From BAIKAL-G1 sp943370385 (lineage in GTDB: Bacteria > Cyanobacteriota > Cyanobacteriia > PCC-6307 > Cyanobiaceae), in assembly GCA_943370385.1 (NCBI GenBank), contig CALRQT020000011.1, positions 1-64,000 of the forward strand: a stretch of 64,000 nt of DNA, given 5' to 3'. The stretch's first letter is position 1. Each line of letters opens with the position of its first letter. Made by a program: the position numbers and the translations under genes. Shown one piece after another: positions 23,601-32,444 of the stretch. The notes below the pieces were generated by a model. It saw nothing but the letters and a program-made list of their open reading frames with translations, was not told the origin of the DNA and searched no databases.

Positions 23601-24202
23601 AAGGCAAAAATGTTTTCGCGGCAAAGTGCCTGCCAAACGGCTTTAGTTTGCTGGAGATGATCACTGCCGTTGCGATTATCGCCGTGATTGCAGCTATCTC
23701 CATAAACTCTTCAGACCATTCCTTGAATCGCTCCCAGTCTAATTCCGTGGCACTTGAGTTGGTTGCCTGGCTGCAAAAGATCCATAACACGGGGCAGGCA
23801 GGCGCTTTTTGCACCGTCCAATTTAATCCTGATCAAGCTGCCACTGCTGATGCCATCTCTGTAGATTTTAGAAGTGGTGATCGGGTTTTCACTGTTCAGC
23901 CGGCAGCATGTTCTGCCGATCCGAACTTCCGCCTTCCCGACTCAGTGGGAGGCAAGACCGTTGCGATTTGGGCAAGTCCTTTTCTCCAATTCACCCAGCG
24001 AGGCAATGTTATTCAAGTGAACAACGCTGGCGCCCAATTGGCTGGCGATGATATCAGAATCCTGCCGAATGCACAGGATGGCCCGGGCCTACTGCGTTGT
24101 GTGCGCACTTCTGATTCGATCGCCCTTTTTCGGATTGGCAGTAATAATAATGCGACTACGGTGGAGGACGGCTGCGCCGATACCTCCTTTGATCGTTTCT
24201 AG
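23597..24202 (+). CDS. Minor pilin / pseudopilin
   Basis: 201 residues from the ATG overlapping the previous stop. Leader MKGKNVFAAKCLPNG is followed by FSLLEMITAVAIIAVIAAIS with Glu5 intact, a standard prepilin peptidase site. The rest resembles FimT/GspH-like pseudopilins (SLNRSQSNSVALELVAWLQK, then a beta-rich domain) with four Cys. It is likely one component of the minor-pilin initiation complex. Confidence 0.75.
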   Translation: MKGKNVFAAKCLPNGFSLLEMITAVAIIAVIAAISINSSDHSLNRSQSNSVALELVAWLQKIHNTGQAGAFCTVQFNPDQAATADAISVDFRSGDRVFTVQPAACSADPNFRLPDSVGGKTVAIWASPFLQFTQRGNVIQVNNAGAQLAGDDIRILPNAQDGPGLLRCVRTSDSIALFRIGSNNNATTVEDGCADTSFDRF

Positions 24203-24223
24203 GCTATGGAGATGAGGACAGTC

Positions 24224-24892
24224 ATGAGCTCTAAATTTCCAGGTCGATCCCTGCGGCGATCCAGCGTAATTCTTGCCAAAGGCTTTAGCCTGGTTGAGCT
24301 TATTCTTTATTCGGCAATTACCTTAATATTGTTTAATGCCGCTCTTTCGATCTCGCTGTCGCAATCAAGGAGCAGCATTAAAACCTACGAGCTAGCGGCT
24401 CTTCGCAATCAAATGGCGAGAATTACCTTCCTGCTTGAGGGGGAGCTCGCTGAGGGCGAACAGATCACCGTATGCAATGCAAATTGCCCCGCTGTCAATG
24501 GTCAGAACGTTACGTACTCGCTTCAAATTACCCATCCCCATGCGGCCAATGGGGCTACGATGGCAGATGCTGTTGTTACATATTTTGGAATGGCTAATAG
24601 CCCCCATTTGTTTAGGTTTGGGCCGCCCTTTGCGTCGTCAACGACGGCTGTTGATCCCGTCAATGGAAATCTGGCCTTTGGATCTGGAGCCCTAACTGCG
24701 GCGGCTGCAGATGTTCAATCGGTTGCCAGTCCCAATACAACGTTGAGCAACCTTGGTGTGAATGCAGGCGAGGGACACACCTTGACCTATTCCGTTACCA
24801 TCACCACCGGAACCACCGACCGCGACAGCCCCTGGGCCTCTACCCTGACCGCCACTAACCAGAGAGCGCGTACCCGGGTCTTTGCTTTTTGA
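24224..24892 (+). CDS. Minor pilin
   Basis: 222 residues from ATG 24224, chosen because GAGGA lies just upstream; ATG 24206 is also open. Leader ends AKG, then FSLVELILYSAITLILFNAA with Glu5, matching PilW/GspJ-type minor pilins. The middle has a CNANC pair, and the end has TTDRDSPWASTLTATNQR. It is the last of five codirectional pilin-type genes and faces a second pilin cluster on the opposite strand. Confidence 0.75.
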   Translation: MSSKFPGRSLRRSSVILAKGFSLVELILYSAITLILFNAALSISLSQSRSSIKTYELAALRNQMARITFLLEGELAEGEQITVCNANCPAVNGQNVTYSLQITHPHAANGATMADAVVTYFGMANSPHLFRFGPPFASSTTAVDPVNGNLAFGSGALTAAAADVQSVASPNTTLSNLGVNAGEGHTLTYSVTITTGTTDRDSPWASTLTATNQRARTRVFAF

Positions 24893-25255
24893 TGGGTTCT
24901 CTTCCCTGATTCTGAGATCTTCTCTGGCCCCTAATGGTTGGGTAGGTTTCAAGAAAGATCTTCGCTAGCAAAAGTGCTTCTATTGATCACTATTTCAAGG
25001 GCATCGCCCTTGGAGCATCCCTTGCGGCCTTGAAGGCTGGGCTCGTTCTTGCGCTGTTGGGCTCCTGCTTTTGGCGCCTCACTAGGGGGAATTGCGATCG
25101 TTGGGCAGACCTCTGGGAGTGGGTTGGGGCACGGCTAAGGGAATGGCGTCCACCATGGGCAGCTGTCTTATCCTCGATGGTGCAATTCAGCAATTGCCGC
25201 TTTACCTGGGCCGCAAGCCAGAGGCACCCATTCAGGCGGGTTGACTCAGGGTGGC
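24893..25255. other. Gap between convergent pilin clusters, no gene seen
   Basis: 363 bases. I found neither a convincing open frame nor a hairpin with a T run. Composition shifts here from the AT-richer plus-strand pilin genes to the very GC-rich minus-strand set, so this may be an insertion boundary. Confidence 0.5.
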
Positions 25256-25837
25256 TTAGATCGGTATCCCAAACCCTTCCGCCCGATCGAGCACCACCCG
25301 GTTTTGCCAACTGCCATGGAGGTTGGGCTGGCCATCGAGGCCGTAGGCCGGGCCGCAGCGCATCAACACCTGGCCCCGCCAGATGGCGGAGGGCGCTGCC
25401 CCCAGGCTCCAGGTGATCGCAGGTTTGCCATTCGGCAACTCAAGATGCAGCAATGGTTGGCGGCCGGCCAGGTTGCAGGCTGGCGCTTGGGCCCCCGGCT
25501 GGCTCGTTGCCCGGCTGGCCAGGCGGCGGTCGTCTTCGATCAGGCGGCGGGCCCGGCGTTCGAACTCCCGATGGTGCAAGCGATCCGCCAGTTTGGCGCT
25601 GAAGGAGCCATGGGCGAGCAGGGCCTCAATGATCCAGGCCGCCACCAGCAATCCCAGGCCCAGGGCCACCAGCAGTTCCACCAAGGTGAATCCGCAAGGC
25701 GAATCGGGCTGCAGGGTCGATCGCCGGCTGGCCTCTTTCCGGGGTGTGGGGAGCCCCGGGCTGGGGTGCCTGCCTTGGGGTGGCTTGCCCAGGCCTGGCT
25801 CGAGATGGGCAGGGTGAATGGCCACCTGGTTGGTCAT
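25256..25837 (-). CDS. Minor pilin, PilW/GspJ-like
   Basis: 193 residues. A long 50-residue leader ends PCG, then FTLVELLVALGLGLLVAAWI with Glu5, a clear prepilin peptidase substrate. After the helix come charged helical stretches (ADRLHHREFERRARRLIED) and a beta-rich domain with two Cys (APACNLAG, MRCGPAYGLDG). The C-terminal NRVVLDRAEGFGIPI is typical of PilW/GspJ. It starts in a four-base overlap with the upstream pseudopilin gene. This cluster is GC-rich like the core genome. Confidence 0.8.
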   Translation of the reverse strand: MTNQVAIHPAHLEPGLGKPPQGRHPSPGLPTPRKEASRRSTLQPDSPCGFTLVELLVALGLGLLVAAWIIEALLAHGSFSAKLADRLHHREFERRARRLIEDDRRLASRATSQPGAQAPACNLAGRQPLLHLELPNGKPAITWSLGAAPSAIWRGQVLMRCGPAYGLDGQPNLHGSWQNRVVLDRAEGFGIPI

Positions 25838-26307
25838 CGCTCCGCCCGGCACTGGGTTGCACTTAGGGGGCCGGCTGGATCGGCGTCGTAGCGACCCAGG
25901 CGCACCAGCCCCAGGGGCAGGGCCATCACCAGGCAGCGGCGCAGTTCCGTGCCGGACTGGCTCAGCACTACCACGCCGCCATCGATCACCAGGCCGTTGG
26001 CGCTGAATCGCAGGGTGGCTGGGAAGCTGTGGGCCAGGGTGACGGCGTCGCCGAAGCGTTTCAGGCCCCTGGCGCAAGCCGGCAGGCTGCCATCGACCGG
26101 CTCTTGCAAGCCCCCCCGATCCAGGCTGAGGCCGCAGGCCAGCTGGCGCCGTTCCGCCTCGGCCCTCGCCAGCTGGATGCCGGCTAGCAGTTCCCCGGCC
26201 GCTGCCTCCACCTTTTGGCGTTGCCGTTTTTCCTGGCCCAAGGCCAGGCCCCAGCTGCCCAGGCCGCCCAGCAGGGCCACCACCACCAGCTGTTCGGCCA
26301 GGGTCAT
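25834..26307 (-). CDS. FimT/GspH-like pseudopilin lacking a conventional leader
   Basis: 157 residues as annotated from ATG. The protein begins directly with MTLAEQLVVVALLGGLGSWG, where Glu is residue 5, the position it holds in mature pilins; the normal Phe1 is replaced by the initiator Met. In-frame codons just upstream encode GGAAG, so a leader ending in Gly would exist only if translation began at a non-standard codon. The rest (KVEAAAGELLAGIQLARAEAERRQ) fits GspH/FimT. It overlaps neighbours on both sides by four bases. Confidence 0.65.
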   Translation of the reverse strand: MTLAEQLVVVALLGGLGSWGLALGQEKRQRQKVEAAAGELLAGIQLARAEAERRQLACGLSLDRGGLQEPVDGSLPACARGLKRFGDAVTLAHSFPATLRFSANGLVIDGGVVVLSQSGTELRRCLVMALPLGLVRLGRYDADPAGPLSATQCRAER

Positions 26308-26789
26308 CCCAGCGGCCCCCCCACGGATGGACAGAGGCCATAGGCCGCAGCGCTGAACAGCCGTTGCCGTTGCCAGCGCCCCCCGTCCGCCTCCAGCTGC
26401 AACCGCACGACGCCAGGGGCCAGCACGCTCACCTGGCGGGCCAGGGGGGCAGGGTTTGCCGCGCTGGTTGCCCTGGCCTCGTCTGCGCTGCTTGGGCTGT
26501 TGGTGTTGCCCAGGCCTGGGGCACGGTCTTCCGTTGGGGCGGGGTCCGTCAGGAGGCGGCTCAGCAGTAGGGCGGGCTGGTCACAGGCCAGGTCGGTGGC
26601 CTGCTGTTGCGCCGCCCCAGCCCGCACGAGGGCCTGGCTGCGGCGCAGTTCGGCTTCGAGTTGCTCTTCGGCGGCCTTGGCCTGGGCTGCCCCCTGCAGG
26701 CTTCGACCCACCCCGGCCATCACCTGCAAGGAGCCGGCACTTGCCATGCTGAACAGCAATCCCGCCAGCAGCACTTCCACCAGGTTCAT
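26304..26789 (-). CDS. PilV/GspI-like pseudopilin lacking a conventional leader
   Basis: 161 residues starting MNLVEVLLAGLLFSMASAGS. As in the neighbouring gene, Met occupies the mature +1 position and Glu the +5 position. In-frame codons before the ATG encode PGGG. The rest is an amphipathic helix (KAAEEQLEAELRRSQ) and a low-complexity region ending VLAPGVVRLQLEADGGRW. The start overlaps the upstream gene's stop as ATGA. Likely a minor pilin. Confidence 0.65.
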   Translation of the reverse strand: MNLVEVLLAGLLFSMASAGSLQVMAGVGRSLQGAAQAKAAEEQLEAELRRSQALVRAGAAQQQATDLACDQPALLLSRLLTDPAPTEDRAPGLGNTNSPSSADEARATSAANPAPLARQVSVLAPGVVRLQLEADGGRWQRQRLFSAAAYGLCPSVGGPLG

Positions 26790-27256
26790 GCCCCCTCCTG
26801 GTGCAGGGCCCGGATCAGGCCATCCGGCAGCGACCGCTCAAACCGCACCACGCCCTGGCGCTGCTCGCCGCCGCGGCCCTTGATCGTCACCTGCAGGGCG
26901 ACCAGGCCCGGGTCCGATGGCTCGCTGGGTTGCCATTGCACGTCGCCGAGTTGCCAGCCGGCCGGCAGGGCCATGGCCAGCTGGTCCGGGCCGAGGCTGG
27001 CGGCGTTGAGGTCCTCGGGGCGGTGCCCCACCAGCTCTTCGGCAAGAAGTTGGGCCAGGTCGTGCAGGCCGTCGTCGGCCTGGCGGCGACGGTGCTCGGA
27101 GGCCTGGGCCTGGTGGGAGGCCAGGGCTACGCCCAACAGGGAGAGGCTGCTGGCCGAGAGCACCAGGCCGGCGAGCAGGGCCAGGGGTAACACGAAGGCG
27201 GACTGCTCCTGTGGCCGCCCGCTCCTGCGGCCCATGCGTTCCAATCCCATCGGCAA
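26786..27256 (-). CDS. PilX-like membrane protein, first gene of minus-strand pilin cluster
   Basis: 156 residues. The N-terminus RPQEQSAFVLPLALLAGLVL has the polar-then-hydrophobic pattern of PilX-type minor pilins without Glu5 (compare AFVLPLALL with G-F-x-L-x-x-x-L-L). It continues ASHQAQASEHRRRQADDGLHD. ATGs at 27256, 27250 and 27235 are all possible starts. It is followed by three overlapping pseudopilin genes and is preceded by about 160 bases before lepA that should contain the promoter. Confidence 0.55.
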   Translation of the reverse strand: MPMGLERMGRRSGRPQEQSAFVLPLALLAGLVLSASSLSLLGVALASHQAQASEHRRRQADDGLHDLAQLLAEELVGHRPEDLNAASLGPDQLAMALPAGWQLGDVQWQPSEPSDPGLVALQVTIKGRGGEQRQGVVRFERSLPDGLIRALHQEGA

Positions 27257-27320
27257 CCGTCCAAGGTGGGGAGACGGAGGGTTCCCGGCTCAGGCCTCTT
27301 TCGCCCCGGGGGCCGGGCCC

Positions 27321-27338
27321 CCGGATTCGCAAATCCGG
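27321..27338. repeat. GC-rich hairpin between lepA and pilin cluster
   Basis: CCGGATT-CGCA-AATCCGG forms a 7-base stem. It follows directly on a GC palindrome (about 27306-27324) in the 158-base gap downstream of lepA. No T run follows on the minus strand, so it is not a standard intrinsic terminator, although it may end lepA transcription. Confidence 0.35.
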
Positions 27339-27414
27339 ATAGGCGGACCATGCCTCCTGGCGGGGATCGGGGCGCCAGCTCTGGCAAATCAGCCCGGGGC
27401 CAAGCCCAAGGGCC

Positions 27415-29223
27415 CTATTGGTTGAGCTTGAGCACGGCCATGAAGGCCTCCTGGGGCACATCCACCTTGCCCATGGCCTTCATGCGTTTTTTGCCCTTGG
27501 CCTGTTTCTGCAGTAGTTTTTTCTTGCGGGAAATGTCGCCGCCGTAGCATTTGGCCAGCACATCTTTGCGTATGGCGCTGATGCTTTCGCTGGCGATGAT
27601 GCGGCTTCCGATCGAAGCCTGGATCGGAATTTTGAACTGTTGCCTGGGAATTAATTCCTTCAGTTTTTCGACCAGGCCCTTGCCGACGTTGTAGGCCTTA
27701 TCCCGGTGCACGATCGTGGTGAGTGGGTCTGCTTTTTCGGCGTTAATCAGCACATCGAGGCGCACCAGCTCGTTCTTGCGATAGCCGATCAGGCTGTATT
27801 CCATCGAGGCGTAGCCCTTGGTGCGGCTCTTCATCTGGTCGAAGAAGTCGGTCACCACTTCAGCAAGGGGCATTTCGTAGTGGAGGGTGACCCGGTCGGT
27901 GGTGATGTATTTCATGTCGATGAATTCACCGCGCCGCTCCTGGCACAGCTCCATCAGGGCGCCGTTATAGGTGTTGGGCGTGTAAATCTCCAGTTTCACG
28001 TAGGGCTCTTCGATCGATTCGCGCTTCTGGGGATCGGGCAGGGTGGCCGGGTTATCCACCAGCATCACGCTGCCATCGATCAGGTTCACCTGATACACCA
28101 CCGAGGGCGCCGTCACGATCAGGTCGAGGTCGTATTCGCGCTCCAGGCGCTCCTGCACGATCTCCATGTGCAGCAGGCCCAGGAAGCCGCAGCGGAAGCC
28201 AAAGCCCATGGCGCTACTGGTTTCGGGCTCATACTTGAGCGCCGCATCGGAGAGCTGCAGTTTGTCGAGGGCTTCGCGCAGATCGGGGTATTGGTCGGCG
28301 TCGGTGGGGAACAGGCCGCAGAACACCATTGGCTTGGCCTCGGTGTAGCCCGGTAGGGCTTCTGTTGCCGGGTTTGCCAGCAGGGTGATCGTGTCGCCGA
28401 CGCGGGCATCGGCCACGGCCTTGATCGAGGCCGATAGGTAGCCCACTTCGCCGGCATGGAGCGAATCCACCTGGCGCTGGTCCGGCGCCATTACTCCCAC
28501 TTCATCGAGTTCGTAGGTTTTGCCGCTGGCCATCAACAGCACTTTGTCCTTGCGGGCAATGGCGCCACTGATCACCCGGAAATACACAATCACGCCCCGG
28601 TAGGGGTCGTAGTAGGAATCGAAGATCAGGGCCTTGAGCGGCTCTTCGATCCGATCCGGCGGCGGCGGTACCCGATCAACCACGGCCTGGAGAATCTCCG
28701 CCACACCCATCCCTGTTTTGGCGGAACAGGTGATGGCGTTAGTGGTATCGAGACCAATGATCGCTTCGATCTCGGCGGCGATGCGTTCGGGATCGGCGCC
28801 GGGCAGGTCGATCTTGTTGAGCACCGGAATGATCTCGAGATCATTTTCCAGGGCCAGGTACACATTGGCCAGGGTCTGGGCTTCCACCCCCTGGCTGGCA
28901 TCCACCACCAGCAGGGCCCCTTCGCAGGCCTGTAGCGAGCGGCTCACCTCGTAGGAGAAATCGACGTGGCCGGGGGTATCAATCAGGTTGAGGATATAGC
29001 GCTCACCATCGGCGGCCGTGTATTCCATCCGGGCCGCCTGGAGCTTGATCGTGATGCCGCGCTCCCGCTCCAGGTCCATGTTGTCGAGGAACTGCTCCTG
29101 CATGTCCCTGGCCGCCACCGTGCCGGTGGTCTGCAGCAGCCGGTCGGCCAGGGTCGATTTGCCATGGTCGATGTGGGCAATGATGCAGAAATTGCGGATC
29201 CGTTGAACGGGAACGTCGGTCAT
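27415..29223 (-). CDS. lepA: Elongation factor 4 (LepA)
   Basis: 602 residues, full family length. Translational GTPase with G1 AHIDHGKST, G2 in RERGITIKLQ, G3 DTPGHVDFSYEV and G4 NKIDLPGAD. EF-G-like domains and the LepA-specific C-terminal domain follow, ending VPQEAFMAVLKLN. It promotes ribosome back-translocation or 30S biogenesis under stress. The conserved GGDISRKKKLLQKQAKGKKR near the C-terminus is typical. Confidence 0.98.
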   Translation of the reverse strand: MTDVPVQRIRNFCIIAHIDHGKSTLADRLLQTTGTVAARDMQEQFLDNMDLERERGITIKLQAARMEYTAADGERYILNLIDTPGHVDFSYEVSRSLQACEGALLVVDASQGVEAQTLANVYLALENDLEIIPVLNKIDLPGADPERIAAEIEAIIGLDTTNAITCSAKTGMGVAEILQAVVDRVPPPPDRIEEPLKALIFDSYYDPYRGVIVYFRVISGAIARKDKVLLMASGKTYELDEVGVMAPDQRQVDSLHAGEVGYLSASIKAVADARVGDTITLLANPATEALPGYTEAKPMVFCGLFPTDADQYPDLREALDKLQLSDAALKYEPETSSAMGFGFRCGFLGLLHMEIVQERLEREYDLDLIVTAPSVVYQVNLIDGSVMLVDNPATLPDPQKRESIEEPYVKLEIYTPNTYNGALMELCQERRGEFIDMKYITTDRVTLHYEMPLAEVVTDFFDQMKSRTKGYASMEYSLIGYRKNELVRLDVLINAEKADPLTTIVHRDKAYNVGKGLVEKLKELIPRQQFKIPIQASIGSRIIASESISAIRKDVLAKCYGGDISRKKKLLQKQAKGKKRMKAMGKVDVPQEAFMAVLKLNQ

Positions 29224-29419
29224 GGACAGGCTGCGGGCCGGCGGGCCCGGTGGACCGCCGCAAGTGCTCGGATCCTAAGGAGGGCCTGGGGCTTCCCTTG
29301 GCGTCGATGGGGTGCAGGCCCGGTGCCGGGCCCCTCGGGGGGCGGTGGGTGACCTCCGGCTAGGGGAAGCCAGCCCTGGGGCCGGCTTCCTAAGCTCAGG
29401 GCAGTCCGACCCCAGGCCG

Positions 29420-29737
29420 ATGAGCACCGATACCGCTCCAGTCGACACAGCCCCAGTCGACACAGCCCCGGTTGCCGCCGCTGATGCCGAAGCCGAGCTC
29501 GATCCCCGCGCCCTCACCCTGGCCAACGTCGAGCGGGCCCTCGATGAGCTGCGCCCCTACCTGATGGCCGATGGCGGCAACGTCGAAGTGGTGGAAATCG
29601 ATGGCCCGATCGTCAAGGTGCGGCTCCAGGGCGCCTGCGGCTCCTGCCCCAGCAGCACCATGACCTTGAAGATGGGCATCGAGCGCAAGCTGCGCGAAGC
29701 CATCCCCGAAGTCGACGAAGTCGTTCAGGTTCTTTGA
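29420..29737 (+). CDS. NifU C-terminal-domain iron-sulfur scaffold (Nfu)
   Basis: 105 residues from MSTDTAP. A repetitive N-terminal tail (DTAPV three times, from a 15-base tandem repeat at 29438-29467) precedes the Nfu domain: LDELRPYLMADGGNVEVVEI, VRLQGACGSCPSSTMTLKMG and IERKLREAIPEVDEVV. The CxxC in GACGSCPSS binds a transient [4Fe-4S] cluster. In cyanobacteria this scaffold delivers clusters to photosystem I and other apoproteins. It is divergent from lepA. Confidence 0.93.
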   Translation: MSTDTAPVDTAPVDTAPVAAADAEAELDPRALTLANVERALDELRPYLMADGGNVEVVEIDGPIVKVRLQGACGSCPSSTMTLKMGIERKLREAIPEVDEVVQVL

Positions 29738-29902
29738 GCTGCTGCTCTGAGCTGCCCTGGCGAGGGGATCCCGTTTAAACCCGGCGGGTTGCCCCTGGGC
29801 CAACGAATCTCCTTTGGCTCCAGGGCGGTTCGCCAAGGCCCCGGGGCCTGATGGCGGGCCCAGGGGCGGCCCTTAGGCTGCGGCTTCCCTGCCCCGAGGC
29901 CC

Positions 29903-31180
29903 GTGCTCGATCAGCGTCTGCTGCGCGATACCCCTGAGCTAATCAGCCAGCAGCTCGGTCGCCGCGGCATGCGCGTGGACCTGACCGGGCCCCAGTTGAT
30001 TGCCCAGCAACAACGCAACCTTGAGGAGCAACGCAGCAACCTCCAGGCCGAGGGCAATCGGGTTGGCAAGGAAGTGGGTCTGCGCATCAAGGCCGGTGCC
30101 GATCCGGCTGGAGCCGAGGTGAAGGACCTGCGCGAGCAGGGCAACCGGCTCAAGCAGCAGGTGGCGGTGCTGGAGGAGGAGGAAAAGTCCCTCAACCTGC
30201 GCCTGCGCGAGCAGCTGCTCAGCCTGCCCAACCTGCCCTCCGCCGAAACCCCGGATGGCAAAAGCGAAGCCGACAACGTTGAGATCAAGCGCTGGGGCAC
30301 CCCCCGCCAGGAAGAGGGCCTCCTAGAGCACTGGCAGATCGGCGAACGGCTGGGCCTGTTCGAAACCGAGCGCTCGGTGCGGATTGCCCAGAGCCGCTTC
30401 ATCACCCTGCTGGGCCAGGGGGCCCGCCTGGAGCGCGCCCTGATCAGCTTCATGCTCGATCTGCACAGCTCTAAGGGCTACACCGAGGTGATGCCGCCGA
30501 TCTTGGTGAATAGCGCCAGCCTGCTGGGCTCGGGCCAGCTGCCCAAGTTCGCCGAGGAGAGCTTCCGCTGCGCCGAGGACGACCTCTGGCTCACCCCCAC
30601 CGCCGAGGTGCCGGTGACCTCCCTGCACCGCGATGAGGTGCTGCCGGCTGACCAGCTGCCGCTCAAATACGCCGCCTACACGCCCTGCTTCCGCCGCGAG
30701 GCCGGCTCCTACGGCCGCGACACCCGCGGCCTGATCCGCCTGCACCAGTTCAACAAGGTGGAGCTGTATTGGTTCGTGCGCCCGGAGGAGTCGGCGGCGG
30801 CCCACCAGCAGATCACCGCCGATGCCGAGGCGGTGCTGGAAGCCCTGGAGCTGCCCTACCGCAAGATCGAGCTCTGCACCGGCGATCTGGGCTTCTCGGC
30901 CAGTCGCACCTACGACCTGGAGGTGTGGTTGCCGGGGGCTGGCGCCTACCGCGAGATCTCCAGCTGCAGTGTCTGTGGCGATTTCCAGGCGCGGCGGGCG
31001 TCGATCCGCTTCAAGGAAACCAAGGGCACCCAGCTGGTGCACACCCTCAATGGCAGCGGCCTGGCCGTGGGGCGCACGATGGCGGCCCTGCTGGAAACGG
31101 GCCAGCGGCCCGATGGCAGCGTCGCCCTGCCGGCGGCCCTGGTGCCCTACTTCGGCGCCGAAGCGCTCACGCCGGCCTGA
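29903..31180 (+). CDS. serS: Seryl-tRNA synthetase
   Basis: 425 residues from a GTG. The N-terminal tRNA-binding coiled coil (LDQRLLRDTPELISQQLGRR onward, RIKAGADPAGAEVKDLREQG) is followed by the class II core. Motif 2 is CFRREAGSYGRDTRGLIRLHQF and motif 3 is NGSGLAVGRTMAALLE. It charges tRNA-Ser and tRNA-Sec precursors. Full family length. Confidence 0.97.
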   Translation: MLDQRLLRDTPELISQQLGRRGMRVDLTGPQLIAQQQRNLEEQRSNLQAEGNRVGKEVGLRIKAGADPAGAEVKDLREQGNRLKQQVAVLEEEEKSLNLRLREQLLSLPNLPSAETPDGKSEADNVEIKRWGTPRQEEGLLEHWQIGERLGLFETERSVRIAQSRFITLLGQGARLERALISFMLDLHSSKGYTEVMPPILVNSASLLGSGQLPKFAEESFRCAEDDLWLTPTAEVPVTSLHRDEVLPADQLPLKYAAYTPCFRREAGSYGRDTRGLIRLHQFNKVELYWFVRPEESAAAHQQITADAEAVLEALELPYRKIELCTGDLGFSASRTYDLEVWLPGAGAYREISSCSVCGDFQARRASIRFKETKGTQLVHTLNGSGLAVGRTMAALLETGQRPDGSVALPAALVPYFGAEALTPA

Positions 31181-31342
31181 GCCAGCGGGCTGCGTTGGTG
31201 CTCTGAGCAAGTCCCTGGAGTGGGCTGCCTTGGCGGAGAGAGTCCTGCGCCTAGGGCCTGATCGGGACCCCTCGGCCGGAGGACCGCCCCTCGGTGCCGG
31301 GGACCAACCGTCACAATGGGTCCACACAAGGATCCGTGCTGC

Positions 31343-32431
31343 ATGGGTGTTCTCACCGCACTGGCGATCCTGGCCGGCCTGATCGTGGTCCACGAAGCCG
31401 GCCATTTCTTCGCCGCCACCTGGCAGGGCATCCGCGTCAGTGGCTTCTCGGTGGGCTTCGGACCGGTGCTGCTGGAGCGGCGCCGCCGGGGTGTGCAATT
31501 CGCCCTGCGGGCCATCCCCCTGGGCGGCTTTGTGTCCTTCCCCGACGACGACGAAGACAGCCCCATCCCAGCTGACGACCCCAATCTGCTGCGCAACCGC
31601 CCCCTCCACCAACGGGCCCTGGTGATCGCCGCCGGCGTGCTCGCCAACCTGCTGCTTGCCTGGACCGTGCTGCTGGCCCAGGGCGCCTTTGTGGGGATTC
31701 CCGCCGGCTATGGCGCCAGCCCGGGCGTGCTGGTGGCTGGCGTGGCTCCGGGCCAGGCCGCCGCTGCCGCCGGCCTGGTAGCCGGCGATCGCATCATCAG
31801 CATCGGGGGCCAACCGGTGGCCGGCGGCCAGGCTGCCGTGGCCGATTTGGTGAGCCGCATCAAGGGATCCCCCGACCACACCCTCCAGCTCGAGGCCGAG
31901 AGCAATGGCCGCCGCCGCAGCCTCAGCCTTACCCCCGCCGCCGTCGATGGCATAGGCAAGATCGGCGCCCAGCTCCAACCCTTCGGCAACCAGGCCTACC
32001 GCCCCGCCAAAAGCCCCCTGGAGGTGATCCGCCAGGCCAGCAGTGACACCGCTGCCCTCACCGAACGCACCGTCAGCGGCTTCGTCAGCCTGGTGACCCA
32101 CTTCGGCGAGACAGCCAGCCAGGTGTCGGGTCCGGTCAAGATCGTGCAGATGGGGGCATCGCTCGCCCACCAGGGCGGCAGCAGCCTCTATCTGTTCACG
32201 GCCCTGATCTCGATCAACCTGGCCGTGCTCAATGCCCTGCCTTTGCCCCTGCTCGATGGCGGCCAGTTCCTGCTGCTGCTGATCGAGGGCCTGCGGGGCC
32301 GGCCCCTGCCGGAGCGCTTCCAGCTGGCGTTTATGCAGTCGGGCTTTGTACTGCTGGTGGGCCTGAGCGTGGTGCTGATCGTTAAGGACACCAGCCAGCT
32401 GCCCGCCGTGCAGCAACTGCTGGGCCATTGA
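31343..32431 (+). CDS. rseP: RseP/S2P-type intramembrane zinc metalloprotease
   Basis: 362 residues from MGVLTALAILAGLIVV. The zinc motif HEAGHFFAA lies in the first helix, followed by a central PDZ domain (VAPGQAAAAAGLVAGDRIIS) and the C-terminal LNALPLPLLDGGQ, which carries the third metal ligand. Site-2 proteases cleave membrane-anchored anti-sigma factors and signal peptide remnants. The start at 31316 would add nine residues before the conserved helix and is less likely. Confidence 0.93.
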   Translation: MGVLTALAILAGLIVVHEAGHFFAATWQGIRVSGFSVGFGPVLLERRRRGVQFALRAIPLGGFVSFPDDDEDSPIPADDPNLLRNRPLHQRALVIAAGVLANLLLAWTVLLAQGAFVGIPAGYGASPGVLVAGVAPGQAAAAAGLVAGDRIISIGGQPVAGGQAAVADLVSRIKGSPDHTLQLEAESNGRRRSLSLTPAAVDGIGKIGAQLQPFGNQAYRPAKSPLEVIRQASSDTAALTERTVSGFVSLVTHFGETASQVSGPVKIVQMGASLAHQGGSSLYLFTALISINLAVLNALPLPLLDGGQFLLLLIEGLRGRPLPERFQLAFMQSGFVLLVGLSVVLIVKDTSQLPAVQQLLGH

Positions 32432-32444
32432 GGTTGGGCCTGCC

